DNA from: Flagellimonas meishanensis
Lineage (GTDB): Bacteria > Bacteroidota > Bacteroidia > Flavobacteriales > Flavobacteriaceae
Reading direction: 5' to 3'
Length of the DNA stretch: 64,000 bases
Assembly: GCF_019880545.1 (NCBI RefSeq)
Contig: NZ_JAINVW010000001.1
Coordinates: 1,399,916 to 1,463,915, forward strand
A program made the position numbers and the translations under genes. Under the pieces are notes generated by a model. The model worked only from the letters and a program-made list of their open reading frames with translations. It searched no databases and had not been told where the DNA came from. Below are positions 1 to 9,308 of this stretch, piece by piece; positions within the stretch are counted from its first letter, which is position 1, and each line of letters begins with the position of its first letter.

Positions 1-378
1 AGACTTTTTCATTTTCACTGATTTTGTTTGATATCGAAAGTACTCACCAATTCTGGTGAGTGATTCGGCATCCCCTTTGCAGAATTCGAAAAAGGGATAC
101 CAGAATTATCTTAAAAACCTGTTTGTCAATTACAGGTAATGATAGTTAAATACCCTACTTATAAATTTGGTAAACCTAAAGTGTCCAATAAAAAATGAAT
201 TTCCGAAATCATTAAAAAGGACGGAAAATGAGACTTGCTATTTGAATTGAAATCGATTTAGCAAAAACATCCCTTAAAACGGCCGATTTCCAGAACCTTA
301 TTTCTAAATTGGGATTTACCAGAACTTTTCATAAAATAAATCTAGTTTTTCGGAAAAGGATTATGCTTAAATTTAGGC
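1..378. other. Intergenic left edge, no gene seen
   Basis: No convincing coding frame is present. A perfect 8-bp hairpin (42-49 with 54-61, 4-base loop) and a second weaker inverted repeat around 70-97 sit near the edge and could end a transcript entering from the left. The rest is AT-rich and should hold the promoter of the kinase that starts at 379, but I could not assign a clean Bacteroidetes -33/-7 pair. Confidence 0.5.
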
Positions 379-3309
379 ATGGCCAGACTTCAACTTTTAA
401 TCCTGTTCTTTCTCTCTATATGTGTTTATCCCCAATCTAAGATTGATAGTTTGGAGCAAAGGCTTGGTGTCGAAAGAGCAGACTCGTCCAAGGTTAAGAC
501 ATTGCTATCTCTGGCGAACGAATATCGCTACGTAAATCAAAAAAAAGCCGAAAAAAATGTTCTTGCGGCCTTACAGATTGCCAAAAGAATTAAAGATAAA
601 AAGGTTGAGGTTTCTGGTTTAATAGCCCGTGCCGACCTATTCGCCGATAGATCGAGCTACGATTCAGCGGTAACGGTCTTCTCCAAAGCCCTATCCATTG
701 CTGAGCATATCGAATTCAACGATGGTAAGAGTGCCGCCTTAATTGGTTTGGGCAATACGCATACCAGAAAAGGAGACCTCGATAAGGGAGAGGAATACCT
801 GCAATTGAATATCGCCTTCGCAACGGAAACTAAAGACTTTGAGGGGGTGGCAAGTTCTTATAATAATTTAGGAAACATCTACAACGAACGAGGGGAGTAT
901 AAAAAGGCCATGGAAGCCTATACCGAAGCGGCCAAAATGAACTCGGCGATCGGCCATGAAAAAAATACGGCCATAAATTTCGCCAACATTGGGATGATCA
1001 ACCAAAAACTGGAAGATAGTGAGAAGGCCATTTTGTATTATCAAGAGAGTGATAGCATTTTTAAAAAGCTCGATTTCTTGCCAGGCCGTGCCTTTGTACA
1101 GAATGGCATGGGAATAGTATACCGAAATATACAAAAGCCCGATAAGGCCTTGCAGAACTACTTACAGGCCCTGGAAAGCTATGCAAAGATGGGCCGAAAG
1201 CGTGAAATGTCCCAAACCTATCAAAACATCGGGAACATTTTTTCTGATAAAAAGCAATCCGGCGAGGCCATTGAAAACTATCGCCGATCCTTATCAATAG
1301 CAACTGAAATCAACGATTCGATAAACATGGCCATGGCCAGCCAGGCCTTGGGCCAGGAATTTCTTTATTCCAAAAAATTGGATAGTGCAGCAGGGTATTC
1401 TATCGAAGCCATTGAAATCGCCCGCGCCATCGGAGCCAAATTAACTGTGATGGATGGCTACAAGACCCTGTCCGAAGTGAATTTTGCCATCGGGGATTAT
1501 AAAAAAGCTTACGATTTTAGAATTAAATACGAGGCTGAAAAGGATAGCCTTTATACTATAGAAAAGCGAGACCTGGCCGAGGATATAGAGGCCAAATACC
1601 AAAACGAACAAAAGACCCGGGAAATCGCTTTATTGGCTTCCGAAAAGGAAGTGCAGGCCCTGCAGTTGGGCAAAAGAAAGAACGAGCGCAATGCCATCAT
1701 CATCTTTGCCCTGTTTATCCTACTATTGGCAATTTTGTTGTACAACCTGTACCGTATTAAACAAAGATCCAACAAAGAACTTCAGGAACTTGATAGACTG
1801 AAATCCAACTTTTTCGCCAATATTTCCCATGAGTTCAGAACGCCATTGACCTTGATTCAAGGGCTCATTCAACATTTGGAGCAAAATCCTGACCAAAAAC
1901 TTGAGAAAGAGGACATCAAGATGATACGTCGCAACACCAATAGACTTTTAGGGCTGGTCAACCAGCTGTTGGACCTGTCAAAAATAGATGAAGGAAAACT
2001 TAAGCTCAAACCGAGTGAAGGAGATGTATTTAAGTGCATAAGAACGGCTGCAGCTTCCTTTAATTCCTATGCCGTCCAGCATCAAATGGATTACAGAATA
2101 AAAGTACCCGATACCGCCCTTTGGGCTTCATTTGACCGCGACAAAATGGAAAAGGTCATTTATAATCTTTTGAGCAATGCCTTTAAATTCAATGATGAAG
2201 CTGGCAAGGTAATCATAGAAGTATCCCATGGCAACGACGAACTTATGGTTCAAGTTTCTGATAATGGCGAAGGTATAGCCCCCGAAAAGTTGCCCTTTAT
2301 TTTTGATCGCTTTTATCAGGTTGATGGGGGCATTACCAAAGAAAGGGAAGGTTCCGGTATTGGCCTTTCGCTCTCACGGGATCTAGTGGAGCTTATGGAC
2401 GGCACTATTACGGTATCGAGCGAGGTGGGTCAGGGCACCTTCTTTACCGTCCAGGTTCCCATGCAAAAAATCAGAACAGGCCAACGTTCTGAATTGGCAA
2501 CCATGCAAAATCAATCGGCCATGGATAAAGGCACGTTTGATTTCCCAAAGACCGATGACCGTTCGGCACCGAAGATATTGGTCATAGAAGACAATGAAGA
2601 TATGCGCCAATATATTGGGAAACAACTTTTGGAGCATTATAGGGTGATGGAGGCAAGGAACGGGGAACAAGGCCTAAAATTGGCAATTTCCGGAATGCCG
2701 GAATTAATTATTACCGATTTGATGATGCCGAAGATTGATGGTATGGAACTCTGTAAACAATTGAAATCCAATATTGAAACCAGCCACATACCCGTAATCA
2801 TGTTGACCGCAATGGCCGGTGAGAAAAACAAAATTGAGGGATTGGAAACCGGTGCCGATGACTACTTGACCAAACCTTTCAGCGCAAAAGAGCTATTGGC
2901 GCGGGTCAGAAACCTAATGGCCCAAAGGCAACGACTACGCCATTATTATTCCGATAACCAAGCTTCGCTTGAACCTGCAAAATTGGCCACTACAACTTTG
3001 GACAGAAGATTTCTCAATCAGTTACTTGAATTGATGGAAAAAGAGTATGCCGACCCTAATTTTGGAGCTCCTCAAATGCAAATGGCACTGGCCATGAGCA
3101 AGACCCAATTGCACCGAAAAATAAGGGCGCTTACCAACGAGTCTCCCGGAGAGCTGTTACGTAATTTCAGATTAAAGAAAGCTGCCAATCTCTTATCCCA
3201 AAAGGCCGATACCGTAACCCAGATTGCTTACCAAGTTGGCTTTAACAACCTTTCCTATTTCGCCAAATGCTTTAAGGCATTGTACGGTGTTTCTCCCTCT
3301 TCTTATTAA
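379..3309 (+). CDS. TPR hybrid histidine kinase with REC and AraC output
   Basis: One-protein two-component system of the Bacteroidetes hybrid type. An N-terminal signal sequence is followed by a periplasmic block of tetratricopeptide repeats (about residues 40-350), a short coiled segment and one membrane helix (about 439-460). The cytoplasmic part has a HisKA domain with the phospho-accepting His484 in the NISHEFRTP motif, an HATPase domain with N box (NLLSNAFKFN) and G boxes, a receiver domain with phospho-Asp780 (TDLMMP), and a C-terminal AraC-type helix-turn-helix (about 870-976). TPRs replace the beta-propeller usual in glycan-sensing hybrids, so the input is probably a protein or peptide ligand; this is inference. 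It stands alone upstream of three small lipoprotein genes on the same strand, which are candidate targets. The start is the ATG directly before the signal peptide. Confidence 0.93.
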   Translation: MARLQLLILFFLSICVYPQSKIDSLEQRLGVERADSSKVKTLLSLANEYRYVNQKKAEKNVLAALQIAKRIKDKKVEVSGLIARADLFADRSSYDSAVTVFSKALSIAEHIEFNDGKSAALIGLGNTHTRKGDLDKGEEYLQLNIAFATETKDFEGVASSYNNLGNIYNERGEYKKAMEAYTEAAKMNSAIGHEKNTAINFANIGMINQKLEDSEKAILYYQESDSIFKKLDFLPGRAFVQNGMGIVYRNIQKPDKALQNYLQALESYAKMGRKREMSQTYQNIGNIFSDKKQSGEAIENYRRSLSIATEINDSINMAMASQALGQEFLYSKKLDSAAGYSIEAIEIARAIGAKLTVMDGYKTLSEVNFAIGDYKKAYDFRIKYEAEKDSLYTIEKRDLAEDIEAKYQNEQKTREIALLASEKEVQALQLGKRKNERNAIIIFALFILLLAILLYNLYRIKQRSNKELQELDRLKSNFFANISHEFRTPLTLIQGLIQHLEQNPDQKLEKEDIKMIRRNTNRLLGLVNQLLDLSKIDEGKLKLKPSEGDVFKCIRTAAASFNSYAVQHQMDYRIKVPDTALWASFDRDKMEKVIYNLLSNAFKFNDEAGKVIIEVSHGNDELMVQVSDNGEGIAPEKLPFIFDRFYQVDGGITKEREGSGIGLSLSRDLVELMDGTITVSSEVGQGTFFTVQVPMQKIRTGQRSELATMQNQSAMDKGTFDFPKTDDRSAPKILVIEDNEDMRQYIGKQLLEHYRVMEARNGEQGLKLAISGMPELIITDLMMPKIDGMELCKQLKSNIETSHIPVIMLTAMAGEKNKIEGLETGADDYLTKPFSAKELLARVRNLMAQRQRLRHYYSDNQASLEPAKLATTTLDRRFLNQLLELMEKEYADPNFGAPQMQMALAMSKTQLHRKIRALTNESPGELLRNFRLKKAANLLSQKADTVTQIAYQVGFNNLSYFAKCFKALYGVSPSSY

Positions 3310-3446
3310 TTCTGGGCTTTAGGTACATTATTTGGGAATTTAGAATCATAATTTGGAACTGTGGTGTCAGCCCTGTTTGTGGCCAACTGCTAGTTTTGGT
3401 TCGATTCTAATGGTTCCCCAAGAAAGTTCAATCAAAACTATTACTA

Positions 3447-4025
3447 ATGAAAACACAAAATGGTATTATAGGAGTTTACCATTGGGGAAACAAACGAATT
3501 TTTCTCAATGCAGCAATTGGTCTTTTTTTATTCTTTTTATGTTCCTGCGAATCCAGCGATGGAGATATGCAAGAGCCAGATTTGGATGAAGTAGGTTTCA
3601 ACATCGATGTTTCGGGGAGTTTTTCAAGGGATATGGAAGGCACCAATGCCACCTACAAATTTAATGAAATGCCTAGCAGTTTTGTTACCACCCACCAACT
3701 GGCCATATACCTGACAGATGGCGAGGGCTATACGGTTACGGCAACAATTTTGTTGAACGGGGCTTCCCTTCCTACCAAGGGAAAGTACAACATTACGGAT
3801 TTTTCAAGTGGTACAGGACTCCAAGAGTTAGATGCTGGTCTGATATTCGGACAAAACGGGGGCGTCAGCCATAACAGCATTGGCAGTAGTATCGGGAGTA
3901 TTACCCTTACCGAAACAGGCAACGGTTTCGTCAAGGGAACGCTTGTTGGTGCGCTATTGGCTACAGGCAACGGCTCAGGAAGTATAAGCATCAATGGCTC
4001 CTTCCATGCGGAGTTCATTCCCTAA
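3447..4025 (+). CDS. Hypothetical lipoprotein
   Basis: A 192-residue protein that I do not recognise as a family. The N-terminus has a basic segment, a hydrophobic stretch (about residues 19-33) and a lipobox ending in Cys34, followed by an acidic run (ESSDGD). This is typical of outer-membrane and surface lipoproteins in this phylum. The mature part is rich in Gly, Ser and Thr with alternating hydrophobic residues, suggesting an all-beta fold. The next gene is another lipoprotein in the same direction with almost no gap, so both are probably cotranscribed. Confidence 0.75.
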   Translation: MKTQNGIIGVYHWGNKRIFLNAAIGLFLFFLCSCESSDGDMQEPDLDEVGFNIDVSGSFSRDMEGTNATYKFNEMPSSFVTTHQLAIYLTDGEGYTVTATILLNGASLPTKGKYNITDFSSGTGLQELDAGLIFGQNGGVSHNSIGSSIGSITLTETGNGFVKGTLVGALLATGNGSGSISINGSFHAEFIP

Positions 4026-4103
4026 AAATTGCGTTTAAATGAAACCAAATTTGAATCTATCTACGGTAGGTGGAGAATAATGTATAAACATATATGCAGT
4101 GAT

Positions 4104-4562
4104 ATGAAAAATTCAAGAAAAAAATCAGGGTCACTTTATCTAAAAACTATGATGGCCTTACTCTTCATACTCTTTAGCATAGGCTGTAGCAATGACGATG
4201 AAGATCGCCCATCTATAGTACTGGGAGAGCTAAGGGTAGAAGATCCGAACTTTTGTGCACATAGTTCCGGTACCGGTGGACGTTACGACATTATTATCCC
4301 TTACAGCGGCACACAGAATGATGTTCTTAAACATATATTGTATGAAGGAACTTTGGATGACGGTAAAACCGACAGTGGTGCGCTGGACCAATTTGAAGGA
4401 TTTGAATTGGAAGATGGCGACGGTGAACTCAATTGGGGGAACATCTGCCTGGGATTTGCCGATTCAGCTTGGCTGGATTTCGAAATTCGGATTGAGACTA
4501 CGGAGGGTAAAATTAGCAGTGCTTCTTCCATTAGGTTGAACCGAACCGATTTTGATAATTGA
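4104..4562 (+). CDS. Hypothetical lipoprotein
   Basis: Small exported lipoprotein of unknown function. I place the start at the ATG at 4104, because a basic segment, a hydrophobic stretch and the lipobox FSIGCSNDDE follow at the proper distance. Upstream in-frame TTG (4029) and ATG (4080) codons would add an unneeded hydrophilic leader. The mature domain (about 115 residues) is acidic and likely beta-rich. It lies between two other lipoprotein genes on the same strand. No conserved motif was recognised. Confidence 0.7.
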   Translation: MKNSRKKSGSLYLKTMMALLFILFSIGCSNDDEDRPSIVLGELRVEDPNFCAHSSGTGGRYDIIIPYSGTQNDVLKHILYEGTLDDGKTDSGALDQFEGFELEDGDGELNWGNICLGFADSAWLDFEIRIETTEGKISSASSIRLNRTDFDN

Positions 4563-4634
4563 CCTATTGATTCCATGGCAGAAAGAACAATTTTGATGAT
4601 ATAAGTTAAACGCGATTCAACACTCAAGGAAAAA

Positions 4635-5870
4635 ATGAAAAAAATACTTCTTTTTATTTTATTAGCCTCCATAATCACCGCTTGCAGTGAGGACGGTGGC
4701 ACTATCGATCCAGATACGGAAAACACCGAAAACCCCCAACCCAATAATGATGATATGGACCCCAGTGACCCTAATCCGGATCCAGATCCTGACCCCGATC
4801 CGGACCCTGACCCCGATTTGCCTTTTATAATTACTTGGATAGTAGGAGATCCTACCTATGGAGATGGGGGATTGACCATTGCCATCCCAACCAACCCTTT
4901 GTTTATGGAAGATTACCTTTATACAGTGGATTGGGGAGATGGTGATGTTAGCACGGATGCTACGGGTGACATTGACCATACCTATGCATCTGCCGGAACA
5001 TATACGGTTTCCATATCGGGTGATTTTCCCAGCTTACATATGATTTCAGGGGGATTTAGCAACCAGGGAAAGTTGCTTACAGTGGAACAATGGGGTGATA
5101 TATCCTGGGGTACAATGAAATGGGCTTTTTATGGATGTTCAAACCTTTCTTTTAATGCCATTGACGTGCCAGATTTGAGCAAAGTGACCGACATGAGCGA
5201 AATGTTTAGCAACGCAACTGGTTTCAACGAGGATTTGAATTCATGGGATGTGAGCAACGTTACTAAGATGGTGTATATGTTCAGCGATGCGCACGCTTTT
5301 AATGGAGACATAAGCAGTTGGGATGTAAGTAATGTCACCGATATGAGCGGCATGTTCTCAGAGGCGACCGTTTTTAATCAAGATATTAGTGGATGGAATG
5401 TAGGTCAAGTCACCAATATGCAATCTATGTTTAGTTTTGCCCATGCTTTTAATCAGGATATTGGCGAATGGAATGTGGCCAATGTTGAAAGAATGAGAAA
5501 CCTGTTTAATCAGGCAAGTTCTTTCAATCAAGATATTGGTGGATGGAATGTTGAAAATGCAACGCTTATGGATGGCATGTTTGATGGGGCCATTGTCTTT
5601 AATCAGGATATTGGTTCTTGGAACGTAAGCAAGGTAACGGACATGGCTACCATGTTCAGGAATGCGGCATCATTCAATCAAGATATCAGTGGCTGGGATG
5701 TAGGCAATGTTACCGATATGGAAGCCATGTTCAATAATGCCCTATTGTTCAATCAAAATTTAAGTGGCTGGAATACGGTCAATGTAACCAAATGTTCGGT
5801 ATTTGCTGAAAATTCGGCCATGTCCCTAGGTGGTTTGCCTATCTTGGGGCCATGTGATTTTGGATTTTAA
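4635..5870 (+). CDS. BspA-type DUF285 repeat surface lipoprotein with PKD-like domain
   Basis: The signal peptide ends in a lipobox with Cys17 (ITACSEDGG). Next come an acidic spacer, a run of Asp-Pro dipeptides (about residues 49-67), a PKD-like immunoglobulin-type domain (about 68-135; motifs YTVDWGDG and YASAGTYTVSISG), and then about nine tandem repeats of about 25 residues. Each repeat follows the pattern VTDMSxMFxxAxxFNxDISxW, the DUF285/BspA leucine-rich-like repeat of surface adhesins. DUF285 proteins are mostly cell-surface proteins implicated in binding or adhesion. The Asp-Pro linker would hold the repeat domain away from the outer membrane. The repeats have diverged at DNA level and so look old rather than freshly amplified. 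Confidence 0.88.
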   Translation: MKKILLFILLASIITACSEDGGTIDPDTENTENPQPNNDDMDPSDPNPDPDPDPDPDPDPDLPFIITWIVGDPTYGDGGLTIAIPTNPLFMEDYLYTVDWGDGDVSTDATGDIDHTYASAGTYTVSISGDFPSLHMISGGFSNQGKLLTVEQWGDISWGTMKWAFYGCSNLSFNAIDVPDLSKVTDMSEMFSNATGFNEDLNSWDVSNVTKMVYMFSDAHAFNGDISSWDVSNVTDMSGMFSEATVFNQDISGWNVGQVTNMQSMFSFAHAFNQDIGEWNVANVERMRNLFNQASSFNQDIGGWNVENATLMDGMFDGAIVFNQDIGSWNVSKVTDMATMFRNAASFNQDISGWDVGNVTDMEAMFNNALLFNQNLSGWNTVNVTKCSVFAENSAMSLGGLPILGPCDFGF

Positions 5871-5892
5871 TACCCATTAAAGAAGTGGATCA

Positions 5893-6504
5893 ATGAAAAC
5901 GAAAACATTTCTTCTAATTATTTTTTGGACGTTTATTGTTTCCGTTTCGGCATACTTCTATTTTTATAATGTTCTCGGCTATTTTTTTGGATACAGGAAT
6001 GAAAGATTTGAATCAAACCAAGTTTGGTTCATTTCCCATATGGTCGGAGCGACCTTCTCGCTTTTTCTCGGACCCATTCAGTTTTGGCCTTCCATTCGTA
6101 AAAAGTATGGCTCCTATCATAAAATTGCCGGTAAGCTGTACATAATTGGGTCCATAATTGCAGGAATTTCAGCTTTTCGACTCTCACTCATTTATGATTG
6201 CATTGGCTGCCGCTATTCACTGGTCATATTAGCATTGCTGTTTCTTTTGACCACTTCTTTGGCTTGGGTGGCAATAAAACGAAAAAATATTGTGGCCCAT
6301 AGACAGTTCATGGTCAGAAGTTACACCTGTGCCTTGGCCTTTGTTTTTATTAGGCTCTATCAAATTTTGCCATTGGATTTTCTATACGGTGCAATTGATG
6401 ATCCAGAGTTGCTAAGAACGGTCAACGAATGGCTGTTTTCGTTTGTTCCCCTTATTATCGTTGAAATAGCTATGATATGGGTTCCTTCAATTACAAGAAA
6501 GTAG
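5893..6504 (+). CDS. DUF2306-like membrane protein
   Basis: Integral membrane protein of 203 residues with about six hydrophobic helices (roughly 7-27, 45-65, 77-97, 108-128, 142-160 and 180-198). A His-containing loop (MVGATFSLFLGPIQFWP, YHKIAGKLY) and a later AHRQFMVRSY segment match the pattern I associate with the DUF2306 family, whose function is unknown. The paired His/Arg residues resemble heme-binding membrane proteins, but I cannot show this. It starts 22 bp after the surface-protein gene and ends 90 bp before the amidohydrolase gene, so it may share their transcript. Confidence 0.7.
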   Translation: MKTKTFLLIIFWTFIVSVSAYFYFYNVLGYFFGYRNERFESNQVWFISHMVGATFSLFLGPIQFWPSIRKKYGSYHKIAGKLYIIGSIIAGISAFRLSLIYDCIGCRYSLVILALLFLLTTSLAWVAIKRKNIVAHRQFMVRSYTCALAFVFIRLYQILPLDFLYGAIDDPELLRTVNEWLFSFVPLIIVEIAMIWVPSITRK

Positions 6505-6593
6505 TTTGGATCGATTCGATTCTGTCACAGAATTTTTTGCCAGCCTCTTTTTTGCTTATATTTTGGTTCAACCACTTATTTAAATCGCCTGGA

Positions 6594-7943
6594 ATGAAAA
6601 AATGTATTGTTTTAATCGCTTTGTGGGTCATTTACAGTTGCAGTTCAAAGCCAGCAACAGCGTATGACATGGTCATTACAAACGTCAATCTTATCGACGG
6701 TACCGGTAACGAGCTTCAAAAGGAAGTTTCCATTGGCATCAAAGGGGGCAAAATAGCTGCTGTGGGAAAAGAGGTTGTTGGAGGGGGTAATGAAACTGTA
6801 GATGGTAGGGGTAAATACCTTATTCCAGGGCTATTTGACTGCCATGTCCACACAAATGATTTTGAAAGTGACTTTCCTAAGTATGTGCACTACGGAGTGA
6901 CATCTGTCTTCATTACTGGGGGAAGTTTATGCACCAATGCCTATTATTCCGAGATGCGAAAGCGGGGCAATCAAGACAGTATCCCGGCACCCTACGTATT
7001 TCATACAAGTCAGCACTTCACTATGGAGGGCCGGCATCCCGTTAAAACGTACAAAGGCAATTGGATTGATGGAAAAACGGTGTTTCTGTTGAAAGACACC
7101 CTGCAAATCGAAGAACTGGTAAAAAAAGTAAGCAAGCAGCCCATTGTGGGTATAAAGCTCACCATTGAAGACGGACCTCATCCACCACTGGTTGAAAGAA
7201 TGCCACAATCGTTCATAAACAAAGTCCAGAAAGAGGCGGTCAAAAATGGAACACGGGTTTTTGCGCATGTAAGTGACAATTTGGAATTGGAAATGGCATT
7301 GGATGCCGGTATCCAAAACTTTGTCCACTGGACCGGGATTGATCTGGATTTTGAAAAAGACACCCTGCTTTTAGAAAAGTTGTATACCATCAAACCGTCG
7401 TTCATTACCACCTTCATGATTGACAAAGGTTTTTCATATCCTCTACATCCCGAATGGGTGGAAGCCATTCGTAAGGAAAAGGTGTTCGATGAAGCCGATT
7501 TGTCAAAAGCCAACGATTCCGGCTACATTGCGCGATCAAATGACAACATCAAATTTTGGAAACAATATCTACATAAAGAGGATATTCACCTTACCGACAT
7601 TGTCTCTTTTCAGGTAGAGGATATCAAGGCCTTACAGCGTAACGGTATAAATTTTGCCTTGGGGACGGATACGGGAACTTTTGTTTTACCGGGCCATAGT
7701 TTGCATGAAGAAATGCAGTTGTTCGAATTGGGCGGAATGGATCGGTTGGAGATCATCAAAATGGGAACCTTGAACGCCGCAAAAATGATGAAAGCCCAAG
7801 ACAGTTTAGGCTCCATAGAAGTGGGTAAAATTGCCAATATGATATTGCTGGATAAAAATCCTTTAGATGAAATTGCCAATACATTGACCATCAATACGGT
7901 TTTCAAGAATGGCAAGGTTCAGAAAAGATCACCAATTGAATAA
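6594..7943 (+). CDS. Exported amidohydrolase (imidazolonepropionase-like)
   Basis: Metal-dependent hydrolase of the amidohydrolase superfamily. I take the ATG at 6594 because it begins a lipoprotein signal (MKKCIVLIALWVIYSC); the frame is open upstream but that part overlaps the preceding gene. Features seen: the entry strand TNVNLIDGTGNE, the metal-binding FDCHVHTN motif, a Lys-containing strand (VGIKLTIED), an AHVSD histidine, a VHWTG histidine, and the C-terminal GTDTG aspartate with the usual LNAAKMM and GSIEVGKIANM tail. These are the normal ligand positions, so the enzyme should be active. The substrate cannot be told; relatives act on prolyl dipeptides, imidazolonepropionate or similar cyclic amides. 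The lipobox places it in the periplasm or on a membrane. Confidence 0.87.
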   Translation: MKKCIVLIALWVIYSCSSKPATAYDMVITNVNLIDGTGNELQKEVSIGIKGGKIAAVGKEVVGGGNETVDGRGKYLIPGLFDCHVHTNDFESDFPKYVHYGVTSVFITGGSLCTNAYYSEMRKRGNQDSIPAPYVFHTSQHFTMEGRHPVKTYKGNWIDGKTVFLLKDTLQIEELVKKVSKQPIVGIKLTIEDGPHPPLVERMPQSFINKVQKEAVKNGTRVFAHVSDNLELEMALDAGIQNFVHWTGIDLDFEKDTLLLEKLYTIKPSFITTFMIDKGFSYPLHPEWVEAIRKEKVFDEADLSKANDSGYIARSNDNIKFWKQYLHKEDIHLTDIVSFQVEDIKALQRNGINFALGTDTGTFVLPGHSLHEEMQLFELGGMDRLEIIKMGTLNAAKMMKAQDSLGSIEVGKIANMILLDKNPLDEIANTLTINTVFKNGKVQKRSPIE

Positions 7944-7955
7944 AATCCATATTGT

Positions 7956-8222
7956 ATGAAAGGGATAATCGTAATCTTGTCAATCATGGTTTTTAGTCCA
8001 TCAATAATTTTGGGCCAAAAATCAATTCAGTCAAGCGATGTGGAAATTCACACCCAGCTTACTTTTTAAAGCGTTTTGCCAAAAGATGTTGTAGCTGTTG
8101 AGAAGGTCATGGACGAACTAATTTCCTTATCCGTGGAAATGAAACTTAATCAAAGCTTATGGGATTCGATGACCTGCTTCACCTTAAAAAATGGGGAATC
8201 AACCATAACCAAAGGGGGTAGA
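7956..8222 (+). pseudogene. Broken small secreted-protein gene
   Basis: An ATG at 7956 opens a good signal peptide (MKGIIVILSIMVFSPS, cleavage near ILGQ) but the frame meets TAA at 8067-8069 after 37 codons. The same frame stays open beyond the stop and reads as ordinary protein (SVLPKDVVAVEKVMDELISL, then WDSMTCFTLKNGESTI) until it runs into the 3' end of the convergent nitroreductase gene near 8220. I read this as one gene with an in-frame nonsense mutation and a lost or eroded 3' end. The alternative is a short secreted peptide gene followed by an unrelated open frame. The family is not recognised. Confidence 0.5.
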
Positions 8223-8948
8223 CTAAACCCGCTTGTACACTTGCTCAAAAGGTACCCGGAATCGTGGGCCATATACCCCTTCAGGTTCTCGGATACCACA
8301 TGCAATCACCATGGTTATCTCGGCGCCGCCGGGTAATCCCAGTGCTTTTTTTACCAGAAGGCTGTCGTGCCCTTCCATAGGGCAGGTATCGTATCCTATG
8401 GCGGCCATGGAGAGCATGAAATTCTCCGCAGCAAGGGCAGCACTTTTGTGGGCCACTATACGCATATCGGACGACCGGACCTGTCGGTACATGGGTCTAA
8501 ACAACCCCGCTACATTGAAAAAGACGTATTTAAAGAACCCTAGTATGCCCAGAAAATCAGAATAAAGTGTGGGGATGAGTTTATTGTAGTAGGAGAAAAC
8601 GAATTTTTCACGCTGGTTGTACTCGCTTTTGGGCTTTTTTCCAAAACTCTTTTCCAAGAACCCAATATTGGCTTGGACACGGTCCCGCCATTTGTCCTTT
8701 CGCGCCACAACCACAACCAGTTGCTGCGCAGTCCGGGCCGCAGGTTGATTCATGCACGCATGCACAATTTTGGCTTTGGTATCTGAATGGATAACCTGAT
8801 AGAACTCCCACAACTGTAGGTTGGAACTCGTAGGGGCCAATACGGCATTCTCGATACATGCCTTAACCTTTTCGGGATCAATCGGTTCTTCCCGATAGAC
8901 CCGGACCGAACGTCTGTATGCTATGGCTTCCGATACCGTCTTTTCCAT
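8223..8948 (-). CDS. Nitroreductase family protein
   Basis: FMN-dependent NAD(P)H oxidoreductase fold of 241 residues. The N-terminal AIAYRRSVRVYREEPI motif is the nitroreductase RRS(V/I)R signature that contacts FMN phosphate, followed by APTSSNLQLWEF (the APSxxNxQPW-type motif) and a C-terminal glycine-rich VIACGIREPEG segment. It has a longer middle part (about 90-150) than minimal nitroreductases, with two hydrophobic stretches that could be a lid or membrane-proximal region. It is transcribed toward the broken gene at 7956. Substrate unknown; nitroaromatics or quinones are usual for the family. Confidence 0.87.
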   Translation of the reverse strand: MEKTVSEAIAYRRSVRVYREEPIDPEKVKACIENAVLAPTSSNLQLWEFYQVIHSDTKAKIVHACMNQPAARTAQQLVVVVARKDKWRDRVQANIGFLEKSFGKKPKSEYNQREKFVFSYYNKLIPTLYSDFLGILGFFKYVFFNVAGLFRPMYRQVRSSDMRIVAHKSAALAAENFMLSMAAIGYDTCPMEGHDSLLVKKALGLPGGAEITMVIACGIREPEGVYGPRFRVPFEQVYKRV

Positions 8949-9308
8949 GCTGATATTGTTTTAGAGGTCAAAAGTCGGTCAGAAGGTGGCATTATGCAAA
9001 TTTTTTATGCTTTGGGATTGAATACCTGATGATATTAAATGTGTCTATGAGTCCCATAAAAGCGCCGAAGTACAGAAAGGATACTATATGACTATTTTGA
9101 TTTCGTCCGAGATCCCCACTTTTATTTACTTTTTACCGCTTTCATAATGAATTGGTTTTTCTCCAACCATGAGCTTTTTGATTTCATCCTCGTTAAGTCC
9201 ATCTGAGATATTTCCCAATATGCGAATTAAATAAAGGATTACACAGAACGAGTAATTTACAATAATATTTGTAAGTATTTCGTTACAATTTTGTTTAATA
9301 CATCCAAA
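8949..9308. other. Divergent intergenic region with a small possible reading frame
   Basis: This 360-bp gap separates the minus-strand nitroreductase from the plus-strand hybrid kinase. Apart from the tiny minus-strand frame listed at 9126-9218 I see no gene, no strong hairpin and no copy of the TGAYNNNNRTCA palindrome that marks the 22-42 kb region. Confidence 0.5.
9126..9218 (-). other. Possible gene remnant or micro-ORF
   Basis: On the minus strand a frame ending at the TAA at 9126-9128 reads as soluble, lysine/glutamate-rich protein (GNISDGLNEDEIKKLM, then VGEKPIHYESGKK). The composition looks coding rather than random. Only a TTG at 9216-9218 could start it, giving about 30 residues. 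The frame stays open further upstream without an ATG, so this may be the 3' end of a decayed gene. Confidence 0.2.

Noticed and set aside
4780..4830. Tandem DNA repeat at the Asp-Pro run
   Set aside because: It is a short in-frame linker of a surface protein, not a repeat array or CRISPR.
5160..5800. Repeated units that could suggest a satellite or CRISPR
   Set aside because: The units are DUF285 protein repeats about 75 bp long, diverged in DNA and all in frame.
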